Positions 1 to 8,074 of a stretch of DNA of 13,857 nucleotides are shown one piece after another. The notes beneath the pieces were generated by a model. It worked only from the letters and a program-made list of their open reading frames with translations. It was not told where the DNA came from and did no database searches. The stretch is from JBHGBB01 sp041946755. GTDB lineage: Bacteria > UBP4 > UBA4092 > JAOAEQ01. The stretch covers positions 1-13,857 of the forward strand of contig JBHGBB010000098.1 in NCBI GenBank assembly GCA_041946755.1, in the 5' to 3' direction. Position numbers and translations under genes: made by a program. Numbering within the stretch: position 1 is the stretch's first letter; every line of letters begins with the position of its first letter.

Positions 1-1515
1 TGGATGCCGCGTATGCAGGCAATACACGAGATTCATTTTCCGACCACCCCGGAAATGTTAGCGAATGCGAAACAGCGGCTGATTTATGACGAGTTGTTTC
101 TGATGCAGGTCTTGTTAGCCGGCCAGAAAGCGAAATTACAGCAGGAAGTTAAACCGCAGCATTATCAACTTAACCAAGACCTGGTATCCCGATTTTTATC
201 GAAATTACCGTTTACCTTAACCTATGCACAAGAGAAAGTTATTCGGGAAATCCAGGAAGATTTAAGCAATCCGGCACCGATGAATCGATTGTTACAAGGC
301 GATGTCGGTTCCGGAAAAACGGTAGTCGCATTGGTTGCCATGTTAATCGCGATTGATAATGGATATCAATCCGCCCTCATGGCACCGACTGAAATCCTGG
401 CACAACAGCATTTTGCTACGATTAATACTTTACTTCGAGATAGCGGGTTGGATATCGAGGTTATTCTCTTAATCGGCGGCATGAAAAGCTCCCAGAAAAA
501 AATCGCACTTGGTCGGATCCAATCGAATCCGAAAAGTATTATTATCGGCACCCATGCGCTGATTCAAGAGCGAGTCCAATTCTCCCGGTTAGCATTTGCT
601 ACGATCGACGAACAACACCGGTTCGGAGTCATGCAGCGCCATCTCTTACGTAAAAAAGGATGGATGCCGGATGTATTGGTTATGACCGCAACCCCTATCC
701 CTCGAACCTTAGCGATGACCGTATATAGCGATTTGGATATTTCGGTACTCGATGAATTACCACCCGGCCGGTTACCTATCGAGACGCAATGGTTTACTGA
801 CGAGGAACGGGAAATGCTCTATACTTTTCTTCGAGAAAAGCTTAAAAATCAGCATCAGATATATTTAATCTATCCATTGATTGAAGAATCGGATAAACTC
901 GAACTCCGAGCAGCGCTCCAGATGTATCAGCATTTACAACGCGATATTTTCCCGGAATATCATCTCGGCTTATTGCATGGACGGATGAAAGAATCCGAGA
1001 AACAGCAGATTATGTCCGAGTTTATCTCCGGTAAAATCCAGCTTTTAGTCTCAACCACAGTAGTAGAAGTTGGCGTTGATGTCGCCAATGCTACCGTAAT
1101 GGTAGTCGAACATGCCGACCGATTCGGATTAGCGCAACTGCATCAGTTACGCGGCCGGGTTGGGCGCGGCACTCAACAATCGTACTGTATCCTGGTAACT
1201 CATAGAAATATCACTGATGGCGCTCAAGCGCGGATGCAGGTTATGATAGCAACTACCGATGGATTTAAAATCGCAGAAGAAGATTTGAAATGGCGCGGTC
1301 CCGGTGAACTTATTGGTACCGCCCAGCATGGGATCCCGTTACTCCGGCTGGCAGACCTGCTTCGCGATTTCAAATTATTACAGCAAGCGAAAAACGATGC
1401 AGTAGCAATTATCGCTGCCGACCCGATTTTATCCTTACCGGAACATCACCAGCTCCGATTGGAAATGTTACGATTTAAACATACCGGGAAAACCGAGTTG
1501 GTTAAAGTCGCTTGA
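1..1515 (+). CDS. recG: ATP-dependent DNA helicase RecG, C-terminal part (5' truncated by window edge)
   Basis: RecG is the superfamily 2 helicase that remodels stalled replication forks and branched recombination intermediates (known for the family). The reading frame is open to base 1, so the true start lies upstream; roughly 200 or more residues, the wedge/OB region, are missing. Numbering from the first in-window Met (base 4), the helicase motifs are intact: Walker A GDVGSGKT (99-106), the DEQH box followed by RFGV (202-209), motif III TATPIPRT (228-235), and motif VI HQLRGRVGRG (380-389). The segment AIHEIHFPTTPE near the left edge matches the linker that precedes the helicase core in RecG, and the C-terminal tail is complete. 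No frameshift is seen. The DEQH box together with the PIPRTLAMTVYSDLD block distinguishes RecG from PriA or Mfd. The next gene starts 75 bp downstream on the same strand. Confidence 0.96.
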   Translation, partial: WMPRMQAIHEIHFPTTPEMLANAKQRLIYDELFLMQVLLAGQKAKLQQEVKPQHYQLNQDLVSRFLSKLPFTLTYAQEKVIREIQEDLSNPAPMNRLLQGDVGSGKTVVALVAMLIAIDNGYQSALMAPTEILAQQHFATINTLLRDSGLDIEVILLIGGMKSSQKKIALGRIQSNPKSIIIGTHALIQERVQFSRLAFATIDEQHRFGVMQRHLLRKKGWMPDVLVMTATPIPRTLAMTVYSDLDISVLDELPPGRLPIETQWFTDEEREMLYTFLREKLKNQHQIYLIYPLIEESDKLELRAALQMYQHLQRDIFPEYHLGLLHGRMKESEKQQIMSEFISGKIQLLVSTTVVEVGVDVANATVMVVEHADRFGLAQLHQLRGRVGRGTQQSYCILVTHRNITDGAQARMQVMIATTDGFKIAEEDLKWRGPGELIGTAQHGIPLLRLADLLRDFKLLQQAKNDAVAIIAADPILSLPEHHQLRLEMLRFKHTGKTELVKVA

Positions 1516-1541
1516 CAAATTGGGGAAAATTACGGTATTTT
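1512..1541 (+). promoter_or_regulatory. Candidate sigma70 promoter for the histidine kinase, overlapping the recG stop codon
   Basis: A perfect -35 hexamer TTGACA lies at 1512-1517 and contains the recG TGA stop. After an 18-base spacer a TATTTT sequence (1536-1541) matches four of six positions of the -10 consensus. Transcription would begin near 1548, about 40 bases before the kinase ATG. The -35 match is strong and the -10 is mediocre. A chance occurrence in AT-rich sequence cannot be excluded. Confidence 0.35.
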
Positions 1542-1590
1542 TTTAGGCAGTACCAAATAAAATAAATCCTGAATTTCGAACCTTAAACCT

Positions 1591-3276
1591 ATGAAACCTA
1601 AACTAAAACGACTGGAACCAACGACTCATCCGGCACGAATAACCGCATTATTCGAAATTGCAAAAACCATGAGTGCCGTATTAGATTTGGAATCGCTCCG
1701 AACGATGGTAGTTCGTCTTGCAGCAGAACAATGCTTCGCTCGAAAATGTACCCTGATGTTGTTGGATAAAGAAACCAAAGAATTAGTGATACAGAACGCT
1801 GTTGGTGTCGATGAATCAGCGTTTATCGGATTGCGGGTTCCGATCGGAAAAGGCATCGCCGGACAAGTAGCGGAAACCGGCCAGCCGATTTTGGTTAGAG
1901 ATATTGAAAAAGACCCGCGGTTCCGCCGGAAAAGTAAAAAGAAATATCAGACGAAATCGTTTTTAAGTGTACCGTTGCTAGTCAAGAATGAAGTAATCGG
2001 CGTTTTAAACGTTAATGACCGGATTGATAATTATTCTTTCTCTCAGGAAGATTTCGAATTGTTAACTATTCTCGCCAGTCAAGTAGCAGTGGCCATCGAA
2101 AATGCCAAACTGTATACCGAAACTGACCGGATGCGGGATTATCTCCAGAATATTTTGAATAACCTTATTGAATCAGTTGTGGTTATCGATAGCACCGGAC
2201 GATGTACCTTTGTTAACGAGAAATCCCGGATTTTTTTCAAGCCGACGATCAACTTCCCTATCGGCATGAAATATACCGAAATCTTCAATCCACGAATAGC
2301 AAAAACCATGGAAGATGTTATTGCGCATACCTACCAATATGGGATTGTTATAGATCAGGAAGTAGAAATTATTGATGAAAAAGGGCATAAAATCCCGATT
2401 GGAATCACCGGTTCACTCCTCCAAATCGGGGAAGAACATGAACAGAGAATTAAGCCCGGAATTATTCTCATCTCTCGAGATTTAACTCCCGGTCGAGAAC
2501 TCGCGAAACTTAAAGTATTGAACGAGATGAAAACCGAATTCGTTTCTACTGTATCCCACGAACTGCGGACTCCGTTAACTGCCATCAAAGGTTCAGTCGG
2601 TCTCATGGCAGAAGGTCGAACCGGGCCGATGACTCCGGTACAGCAGGAAATGATTACCCTGGTTAGAAGGAACACTGACCGATTAGCCCGAATGATCGAT
2701 GATTTACTCGAATTAACTCGCGCAGAAGCCGGGAGAATGCGAGTTGAACCGCAATATCATGATTTTAAAGATATTACTAAAGAAGTACTCGATTTGTTTA
2801 AACAGCAGGCCACGATCCAGAAATTAACCTTAAAGGCAGAGCTTCAACCTAAACTGAGTAAGATATATGTCGATCGAGACAAAATCCTGCAAGTATTAAT
2901 CAATCTCGTTGGAAATGCGGTTAAGTTTACGCCGGAAGATGGTACCATTACCATTCAAGCTTCTGAAACTAAAGAATTCTGGCAGGTGATAGTGCAAGAT
3001 ACCGGAATCGGTATGCCGGAAGAAGAGCTGCCGAAGATATTCGATGCTTATCATCAAGTCCGACATCCGCAACGGGAAAATGTTTTTAAAGGATTTGGAT
3101 TAGGATTACCGATTACGAAACGAATTATAGACGCTCATGACGGTAAAATCTGGGTGAAATCGCAAATCGGTAAAGGAAGCACTTTCACATTCCGTATTCC
3201 AAAAACCAGCGCTAAACCGAAAAAAGATTCGGGCTCAGGTTCATCTACAACACCAACCGTCACCCCGACTAAATAG
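1591..3276 (+). CDS. Cytoplasmic hybrid-sensor histidine kinase: GAF - PAS - HisKA - HATPase_c
   Basis: This is a sensor kinase that should autophosphorylate on a histidine and pass phosphate to an unlinked response regulator. Domains in order: a GAF domain at about residues 17-175 (the VPIGKGIAGQVAETGQP and SVPLLVKNEVIGVLNV blocks are typical), a PAS-like domain at about 185-300 (SVVVIDSTGRCTFVNE), a HisKA dimerisation domain with phospho-acceptor His323 in SHELRTPL, and a HATPase_c domain with the N box (Asn442), G1 box DTGIG (470-474) and G2 box GFGLGL (501-506). No transmembrane helix or signal peptide is visible, so it should sense an internal signal. The last 20 or so residues are a Ser/Thr/Pro/Lys low-complexity tail. 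The ATG has no evident Shine-Dalgarno, but an in-frame stop at 1570 and the position of the GAF domain leave little room for another start. No response regulator gene lies beside it. The ligand of the GAF domain cannot be told from sequence. Confidence 0.93.
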   Translation: MKPKLKRLEPTTHPARITALFEIAKTMSAVLDLESLRTMVVRLAAEQCFARKCTLMLLDKETKELVIQNAVGVDESAFIGLRVPIGKGIAGQVAETGQPILVRDIEKDPRFRRKSKKKYQTKSFLSVPLLVKNEVIGVLNVNDRIDNYSFSQEDFELLTILASQVAVAIENAKLYTETDRMRDYLQNILNNLIESVVVIDSTGRCTFVNEKSRIFFKPTINFPIGMKYTEIFNPRIAKTMEDVIAHTYQYGIVIDQEVEIIDEKGHKIPIGITGSLLQIGEEHEQRIKPGIILISRDLTPGRELAKLKVLNEMKTEFVSTVSHELRTPLTAIKGSVGLMAEGRTGPMTPVQQEMITLVRRNTDRLARMIDDLLELTRAEAGRMRVEPQYHDFKDITKEVLDLFKQQATIQKLTLKAELQPKLSKIYVDRDKILQVLINLVGNAVKFTPEDGTITIQASETKEFWQVIVQDTGIGMPEEELPKIFDAYHQVRHPQRENVFKGFGLGLPITKRIIDAHDGKIWVKSQIGKGSTFTFRIPKTSAKPKKDSGSGSSTTPTVTPTK

Positions 3277-3362
3277 TTTCGGTAGGTTACAAAGCCATAG
3301 GTGCTGAACTCGGATACCGGAATATGTACAATCCGCATACGATACTTCATTCTCGTTTATTC

Positions 3363-3368
3363 TATAAT
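3363..3368 (+). promoter_or_regulatory. Consensus -10 element upstream of the YgfK homologue
   Basis: A perfect TATAAT occurs 37 bases before the ygfK ATG, in the 129-bp gap after the histidine kinase. The sequence 16-18 bases upstream (around 3340-3346) does not resemble TTGACA, so any promoter here would be weak or depend on an activator. The remainder of the gap (3277-3405) shows no gene and no convincing hairpin. Confidence 0.3.
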
Positions 3369-3405
3369 ATATCAATAAAACCATACCGCATGATAAGATA
3401 ATCCT

Positions 3406-6400
3406 ATGAGCGATCGAATGAGATTAATTCCATTCCATAAATTAATGGAATGGATATCCGCTGAATATCAACAAGATAACGCGATATTTGGAATACCAGC
3501 CCTAAAATTCTATAGAACGCAGGATAACCATAATCTCCATATTTTTGATGGAACCATGGAGACGCCGATAGGTCCTGCTGCCGGGCCACATACGCAACTT
3601 GCACAAAATATCGTTGCAGCTTATCTTGCCGGAGCAAGGTTTTTCGAACTGAAAACCATCCAAATAATTGATGGTGAAGATATGCATATCGAGAAACCCT
3701 GTATTCTCGCCAATGACGAAGGGTATAATACCGAATGGTCTACCGAATTAACCGTATCGGATGCGATGGATGAATATATTAAAGCCTGGTTCGCACTATC
3801 GATTATTTCTCAAGAATATAGGCTGGGAGATAAAAATGGATTTATATTTAATATGAGTGTCGGCTACGATTTCACCGGAATTACCCAACCGAAAATCGAT
3901 CGGTTTATCGAGGGATTAAAGAATGCAACGGCAACCCCGATATGGGAAGAATGTAAAAAATATATTTTCGATAATCTCAAGCATTATAAACATATCAACT
4001 CTGATGATGTAGATTCGATATCCGGTAACATTTGCAAATCGATTACGTTATCTACCCTACACGGTTGTCCACCGCAAGAAATCGAGAAAATCGCCGGATA
4101 TTTGATTGCAACGAAAAAGCTGCATACTTTTGTAAAATGTAATCCGACTCTATTAGGCTATGCTTTCACACGTGCTACTCTGGATAACATGGGATATGGA
4201 TACCTGGCATTTGACGACCATCATTTTAAAAATGATTTGCAGTTCGAAGATGCAATCCCGATGATCAAACGATTGCAAGCATTAGCCAGCGAAAATCAGG
4301 TTGAGTTCGGGTTGAAAATATCCAATACTTTTCCGGTTGCTATAAAGAATAAAGAACTGCCGGGTAATGAAATGTATATGAGCGGTCGAGCGTTATATCC
4401 ACTAACTATAAACCTGGCTTATAAACTTGCGAAAGAATTTAATGGTAAAATTCGATTATCCTATTCCGGGGGTGCAGATGCGCTAAACATCAAAGATATC
4501 TATGCGACCGGGATTATGCCCATTACCTGCGCTACTACTGCCCTGAAACCGGGGGGATATATCCGATTCAATCAACTTGCTAACCAATTAGACCAGAGTT
4601 ATTATACCGACCAGTTTGTACCGATTCGATTAGATATCCTAAAGAAAGTTGCAGAAGATTCTATTACCAGCGAATACCATTTAAAGAACAAACGAGGTGT
4701 TGATAATCGGAAACTCCAATTAAAGGTCCCGCTGACCGACTGTTTTATTGCCCCATGCATAGTCGGTTGTCCTATCAATCAAGATGTGCCGGAATATATT
4801 CGATTGGTTTCTACAGGCAAATATCTAGAAGCATTGGAATTGATTATTAAAAGAAATCCTCTTCCATTCATCACCGGGACACTCTGCGCTCATCCTTGTA
4901 TGGAAAAATGTACCCGAATCGATTATGAAGAGAGCGTCCATATCCGGCAATGTAAATTAATCGCAGCAGAAAATGGTTTCGCCCAATTAATCGATAAATT
5001 ACCAAAACCAATTATTAATTCTACATATAAAGTCGCAATTATCGGCAGCGGGCCTGCAGGGATGTCAGCCGGATATTTCCTAAGCCAAAATGGAGTCGAG
5101 GTTACTCTCTTTGAAACTCATGATAAAGTAGGCGGGATTATCGAACATATCATACCGGGATTTAGAATTAATCGAGAAGCGATAAGTAACGATGTCAGAT
5201 TATTAGAACAGATGGGCGTTAGATTTAATTTGAATTGTGATCCGCATACTTTGGTAACCGATTATCAGAAAAAGGGATTTAACTATGTTATTTTAGCGGT
5301 CGGTGCTTCGAAACCGGGATCGTTGAAGTTAAGTACTTGCGATAAAACCTTAATTAATGTTTTAGAGTTTTTAGCTGATTATCATCAAGCACTGAATAAT
5401 ATTAATCTGGGGAAAAAGGTTGCAATCATCGGAGGCGGTAATACCGCGATGGATGCTGCTAGAGCTGCGATCCGAGTTAAAGGAGTAGAACAAGTTTCCA
5501 TCGTCTATCGCCGAACTCTGGATTTAATGCCTGCAGATAAAGAAGAACTGAATAATGCTATCACTGATGGCATCAAATTTATGGAGTTGGTTGCCCCGAT
5601 AACGTTTGTCAACGGAACATTACATTGCCAGAAAATGAAATTAGGAACTAAAGATGCCAGCGGTCGACCAAGACCGGTAGCTATCGAAGGCGAGTTTATT
5701 GATTTACAGGTTGACAATGTTATCGCAGCAGTAGGTGAAAAAGTTGATACTGAATACCTGCTTAAAAATAATATCCAATTGGATGAACAGGGAAAAGCAG
5801 CAGTGTCGGATACCAACGAAACTTCCATCCCCGGAGTATATATCGCCGGCGATGCGAATTTAGGACCTTCTACTATCGTTGAAAGTATCGCTGAAGGAAC
5901 TAAGGTTGCCCGCGCGATATTGACTAAAGAACAAAATAATATATTAGATTTATCCAGTAAATGCCAAGCAACTAAAGACCAGATTACCGAAATCATCTTA
6001 AAAAAAGGCCAATTGAAACCAGTTAGTGAAAAAGGCCGATGCCTGGAATGTAATTATCTCTGTAACATCTGTTCAGAAGTCTGCCCAAACCGGGCTAATG
6101 TTCAGATCACGGTTGCAGGGATGAGAGATATTAATCAAATCGTGCATATCGACGGTATGTGTAATGAATGCGGTAATTGCGAAACCTTCTGCCCTTACTC
6201 TAGCGCACCGTATAAAGATAAATTTACTTTGTATTGGAACCAGCCGGATTTCGAAAATAGCAAAAATAATGGATTTATAGAACTCGGTAAGAATAAGTTT
6301 TTGGTGCGACTCAATGGAGTTGTCAACGAAATTACTTTCACTGAAACTGGAACCTGGGACTATCCAATTGATGACGGAGCACAGAAAGATATCGCTAATA

Positions 6401-6465
6401 AAATCAAACCAGTTATCTGGACAATATATACCGAATATAAATATCTATTTGTACATGGGAAATAG
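3406..6465 (+). CDS. ygfK: YgfK-family iron-sulfur flavoprotein oxidoreductase (putative selenate reductase subunit)
   Basis: The full-length protein (1019 residues; E. coli YgfK is about 1030) has the family's domain order. An N-terminal dihydroorotate-dehydrogenase-like barrel (about 1-430) carries GPAAGPHTQLAQN (56-68) and STLHGCPP (216-223). A glutamate-synthase-type helical ferredoxin domain follows, with Cys446, 451, 455, 494, 498 and 502. The NAD(P)/FAD disulfide-reductase-like module has FAD motif GSGPAG (547-552) and nucleotide motif GGGNTA (676-681). At the C-terminus there are two Cys clusters: 879/882/886/889/893 and CNECGNCETFC (919-929). It should move electrons between NAD(P)H and a partner through flavin and Fe-S centres. 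The E. coli protein has been linked to selenate reduction and lies in a purine-catabolism cluster, but its reaction is not firmly established. The start is supported by the match of MSDRMRLIPF to the E. coli N-terminus, although there is no clear ribosome site. The usual neighbours (ygfM, ssnA, xdhD, hydantoinase or carbamoyltransferase genes) are absent, so the substrate is unknown. Confidence 0.93.
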   Translation: MSDRMRLIPFHKLMEWISAEYQQDNAIFGIPALKFYRTQDNHNLHIFDGTMETPIGPAAGPHTQLAQNIVAAYLAGARFFELKTIQIIDGEDMHIEKPCILANDEGYNTEWSTELTVSDAMDEYIKAWFALSIISQEYRLGDKNGFIFNMSVGYDFTGITQPKIDRFIEGLKNATATPIWEECKKYIFDNLKHYKHINSDDVDSISGNICKSITLSTLHGCPPQEIEKIAGYLIATKKLHTFVKCNPTLLGYAFTRATLDNMGYGYLAFDDHHFKNDLQFEDAIPMIKRLQALASENQVEFGLKISNTFPVAIKNKELPGNEMYMSGRALYPLTINLAYKLAKEFNGKIRLSYSGGADALNIKDIYATGIMPITCATTALKPGGYIRFNQLANQLDQSYYTDQFVPIRLDILKKVAEDSITSEYHLKNKRGVDNRKLQLKVPLTDCFIAPCIVGCPINQDVPEYIRLVSTGKYLEALELIIKRNPLPFITGTLCAHPCMEKCTRIDYEESVHIRQCKLIAAENGFAQLIDKLPKPIINSTYKVAIIGSGPAGMSAGYFLSQNGVEVTLFETHDKVGGIIEHIIPGFRINREAISNDVRLLEQMGVRFNLNCDPHTLVTDYQKKGFNYVILAVGASKPGSLKLSTCDKTLINVLEFLADYHQALNNINLGKKVAIIGGGNTAMDAARAAIRVKGVEQVSIVYRRTLDLMPADKEELNNAITDGIKFMELVAPITFVNGTLHCQKMKLGTKDASGRPRPVAIEGEFIDLQVDNVIAAVGEKVDTEYLLKNNIQLDEQGKAAVSDTNETSIPGVYIAGDANLGPSTIVESIAEGTKVARAILTKEQNNILDLSSKCQATKDQITEIILKKGQLKPVSEKGRCLECNYLCNICSEVCPNRANVQITVAGMRDINQIVHIDGMCNECGNCETFCPYSSAPYKDKFTLYWNQPDFENSKNNGFIELGKNKFLVRLNGVVNEITFTETGTWDYPIDDGAQKDIANKIKPVIWTIYTEYKYLFVHGK

Positions 6466-6525
6466 ATATTCCGAGTAAATAAATCATAAATCCCAAGTTT
6501 CACGCTCCAAATCATCTACCATCTA

Positions 6526-6556
6526 GAAGTGGTATATTCAAACCTATACCATTTTT
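6526..6556 (+). terminator. Weak hairpin with T-run after ygfK, possible rho-independent terminator
   Basis: TGGTAT (6530-6535) pairs with ATACCA (6546-6551) around a 10-base loop. The stem can be extended by A-T and G-T pairs into the TTTTT run ending at 6556. It lies 60 bases after the ygfK stop. The stem is AT-rich and the T-run is partly inside it, so efficiency is doubtful. Confidence 0.35.
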
Positions 6557-6584
6557 GATAGTCTTACACAAACTATATTTTAAT
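6555..6584 (+). promoter_or_regulatory. Candidate promoter for the radical SAM gene
   Basis: TTGATA (6555-6560) and TTTAAT (6579-6584) are separated by 18 bases, each matching five of six consensus positions. The site lies about 90 bases before the radical SAM ATG, just after the possible ygfK terminator. The 208-bp gap 6466-6673 holds nothing else that I recognise. Confidence 0.3.
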
Positions 6585-6673
6585 GCTCTAATAATCGGAT
6601 GAATAAGTTGTGCTTTACCGGTGTTATTAGTGGTGAGAATGTTAATTGCTAGAGAAAAGGATTACCAACAACA

Positions 6674-8020
6674 ATGCGTATTCGTCTTATTGCACCCCGT
6701 ATGTCGCTCCGACCGATGGATTCGGAGTTTAAACGGTTAATGACTCCCTCGATATCGTTACTGGTCTTAGCGGCGTTAACCCCTGAAGAGCATCAAATCG
6801 AAATCCAGGATGAAAACCTAGCTCCAATAACTATCGATAGTTCAGCCGATTTGGTTGGCATAACCTGTAATGTTGATATGTCACAACGCGGATTCGATAT
6901 CGCCCGGAAATATCGGGAATTGCATATTCCAGTAATCATGGGTGGTATTTTCCCCAGCTCTTGTCCAGAGCAAGTATTACCACATGCAGATTCGGTTTGT
7001 ATCGGTGAAGCTGAAAATGTGTGGTACTCGATATTACGTGATGCACAGCAAGGTACGCTAAAAAAGGTTTATCAATGGAAAGGCTCGCCGGAATTGAATG
7101 GAGTTCCCAGGCCGAAATGGGAAGCTATTGATTGCCGGAAATATCTTTATACTAACGTTATTACTACCAGCCGAAGTTGCCCGCATGGCTGCGAATTCTG
7201 TTATAACAGCTGTGAGTATACAATAAAAAAGTATCGACGTCGGCCGATACCAAATGTATTAGCTGAAATTGAAAAGCTAGAAACAGATCAAGTTATGTTT
7301 GTAGACGATAATTTTATTGGCGATACCAATTGGGCGTTAGAATTTCTAAAAGCAATCAAACCCAAAAACTTAACCTGGCATGCAGCAGTATCGGTAGATA
7401 TCGGCAAGAAACTGGAGTTACTCGATTTAATGACTGCAACCGGTTGTAAGAGTCTTTATATCGGTTTTGAATCGATCAATGCTTCATCGATTTCCAGTGT
7501 AAACAAAAAACAGAATTCGGTTGATGATTATGAAAAAACTATCGAAGCTATTCATAATCGAGGGATTATGGTTAATGCCAGTATGGTATTCGGATTCGAT
7601 CATGACCAACCGTCAGTATTCGATGCTACGTTAGCCTGGTTGGTATCAAATCATATCGAAACTATGACCGCCCATATTCTAACTCCCTATCCGGGAACCA
7701 AACTTTATCAACGCCTTGAAGCGGAAGGGAGAATTATCGACCGGAATTATGAACATTATAATACCGCTCATGTAGTATTCCAGCCGAAATTAATGTCTCC
7801 GGAAGAGTTATATCAAGGGTATTTAGGTATGTATACCGGATTCTATTCGCTGCATAATATCTGGAATCGGCGGCCGAAACTGAAATCGGAATGGTATCCT
7901 TTTTTCCTATTTAATTTCGGATATCGGAAATTCGGGAAATTCACTTCCCGGATTGGTAAGCTGGGGTGTATGAATTTTCTCGGTCAGCTAGCCCGGCGAT
8001 TATCGTATGGAGTTGGATAA
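6674..8020 (+). CDS. B12-binding-domain radical SAM protein, function unknown
   Basis: The protein has an N-terminal cobalamin-binding-like Rossmann domain (about 1-140: SADLVGITCNVD at 57-68, VIMGGIFPS at 87-95, CIGEAE at 109-114). A radical SAM barrel follows, with the cluster motif CPHGCEFC (Cys169, Cys173, Cys176), a metal/SAM-region VMFVDDNFIGD and the IGFES strand. The C-terminal segment (AHILTPYPGTKLYQRLEAEGRI onwards) resembles that of DUF4070-type and hopanoid-associated radical SAM proteins. The classical cobalamin ligand motif DxHxxG is not present, as is common in BchE/HpnP-like members, so any B12 would be bound without a protein His ligand. Such enzymes do methylations, cyclisations or rearrangements in lipid, pigment or antibiotic pathways; which one applies here cannot be told. 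A ribosome-site-like AAAAGGA (6655-6661) lies 12 bases before the ATG, slightly far. It stands alone, with dgt converging on it. Confidence 0.88.
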   Translation: MRIRLIAPRMSLRPMDSEFKRLMTPSISLLVLAALTPEEHQIEIQDENLAPITIDSSADLVGITCNVDMSQRGFDIARKYRELHIPVIMGGIFPSSCPEQVLPHADSVCIGEAENVWYSILRDAQQGTLKKVYQWKGSPELNGVPRPKWEAIDCRKYLYTNVITTSRSCPHGCEFCYNSCEYTIKKYRRRPIPNVLAEIEKLETDQVMFVDDNFIGDTNWALEFLKAIKPKNLTWHAAVSVDIGKKLELLDLMTATGCKSLYIGFESINASSISSVNKKQNSVDDYEKTIEAIHNRGIMVNASMVFGFDHDQPSVFDATLAWLVSNHIETMTAHILTPYPGTKLYQRLEAEGRIIDRNYEHYNTAHVVFQPKLMSPEELYQGYLGMYTGFYSLHNIWNRRPKLKSEWYPFFLFNFGYRKFGKFTSRIGKLGCMNFLGQLARRLSYGVG

Positions 8021-8038
8021 TACCAAGAATTAATTGTG

Positions 8039-8060
8039 GGTTATATATTTCCGAATAACC
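8039..8060. terminator. Possible bidirectional hairpin between convergent genes
   Basis: GGTTAT (8039-8044) is complementary to ATAACC (8055-8060) with a 10-base loop, inside the 54-bp gap between the convergent radical SAM and dgt genes. The place is right for a shared terminator, but the stem has only six pairs and there is no good T-run on either side. Confidence 0.25.
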
Positions 8061-8074
8061 GTTTACGATTTCGA

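Noticed and set aside
1531..1560. T-run after recG with GGTA...TACC considered as a terminator
   Set aside because: Only four base pairs, and the T-run is in the loop rather than after the stem.
2355..2675. 106-codon minus-strand frame inside the histidine kinase
   Set aside because: Antisense to the HisKA region of an intact gene, with no domain and no ribosome site; a shadow.
3135..3350. Minus-strand frame crossing the end of the histidine kinase into the gap before ygfK
   Set aside because: Most of it is antisense to the kinase C-terminus and no protein family is recognisable. The unusual composition comes from the Ser/Thr/Pro tail codons.
5505..5996. 163-codon open frame on the minus strand inside ygfK
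   Set aside because: It lies wholly antisense to the FAD/NAD-binding region of an intact, well-matched gene. The translation is Ser/Ile-rich with no recognisable domain; it is a shadow frame.
3406..6465. Naming the gene a selenate reductase or a glutamate synthase small subunit
   Set aside because: The ferredoxin and disulfide-reductase-like part resembles GltD, but the N-terminal barrel and extra Fe-S clusters define YgfK. Selenate reduction is not demonstrated from sequence and no selenium genes are nearby.
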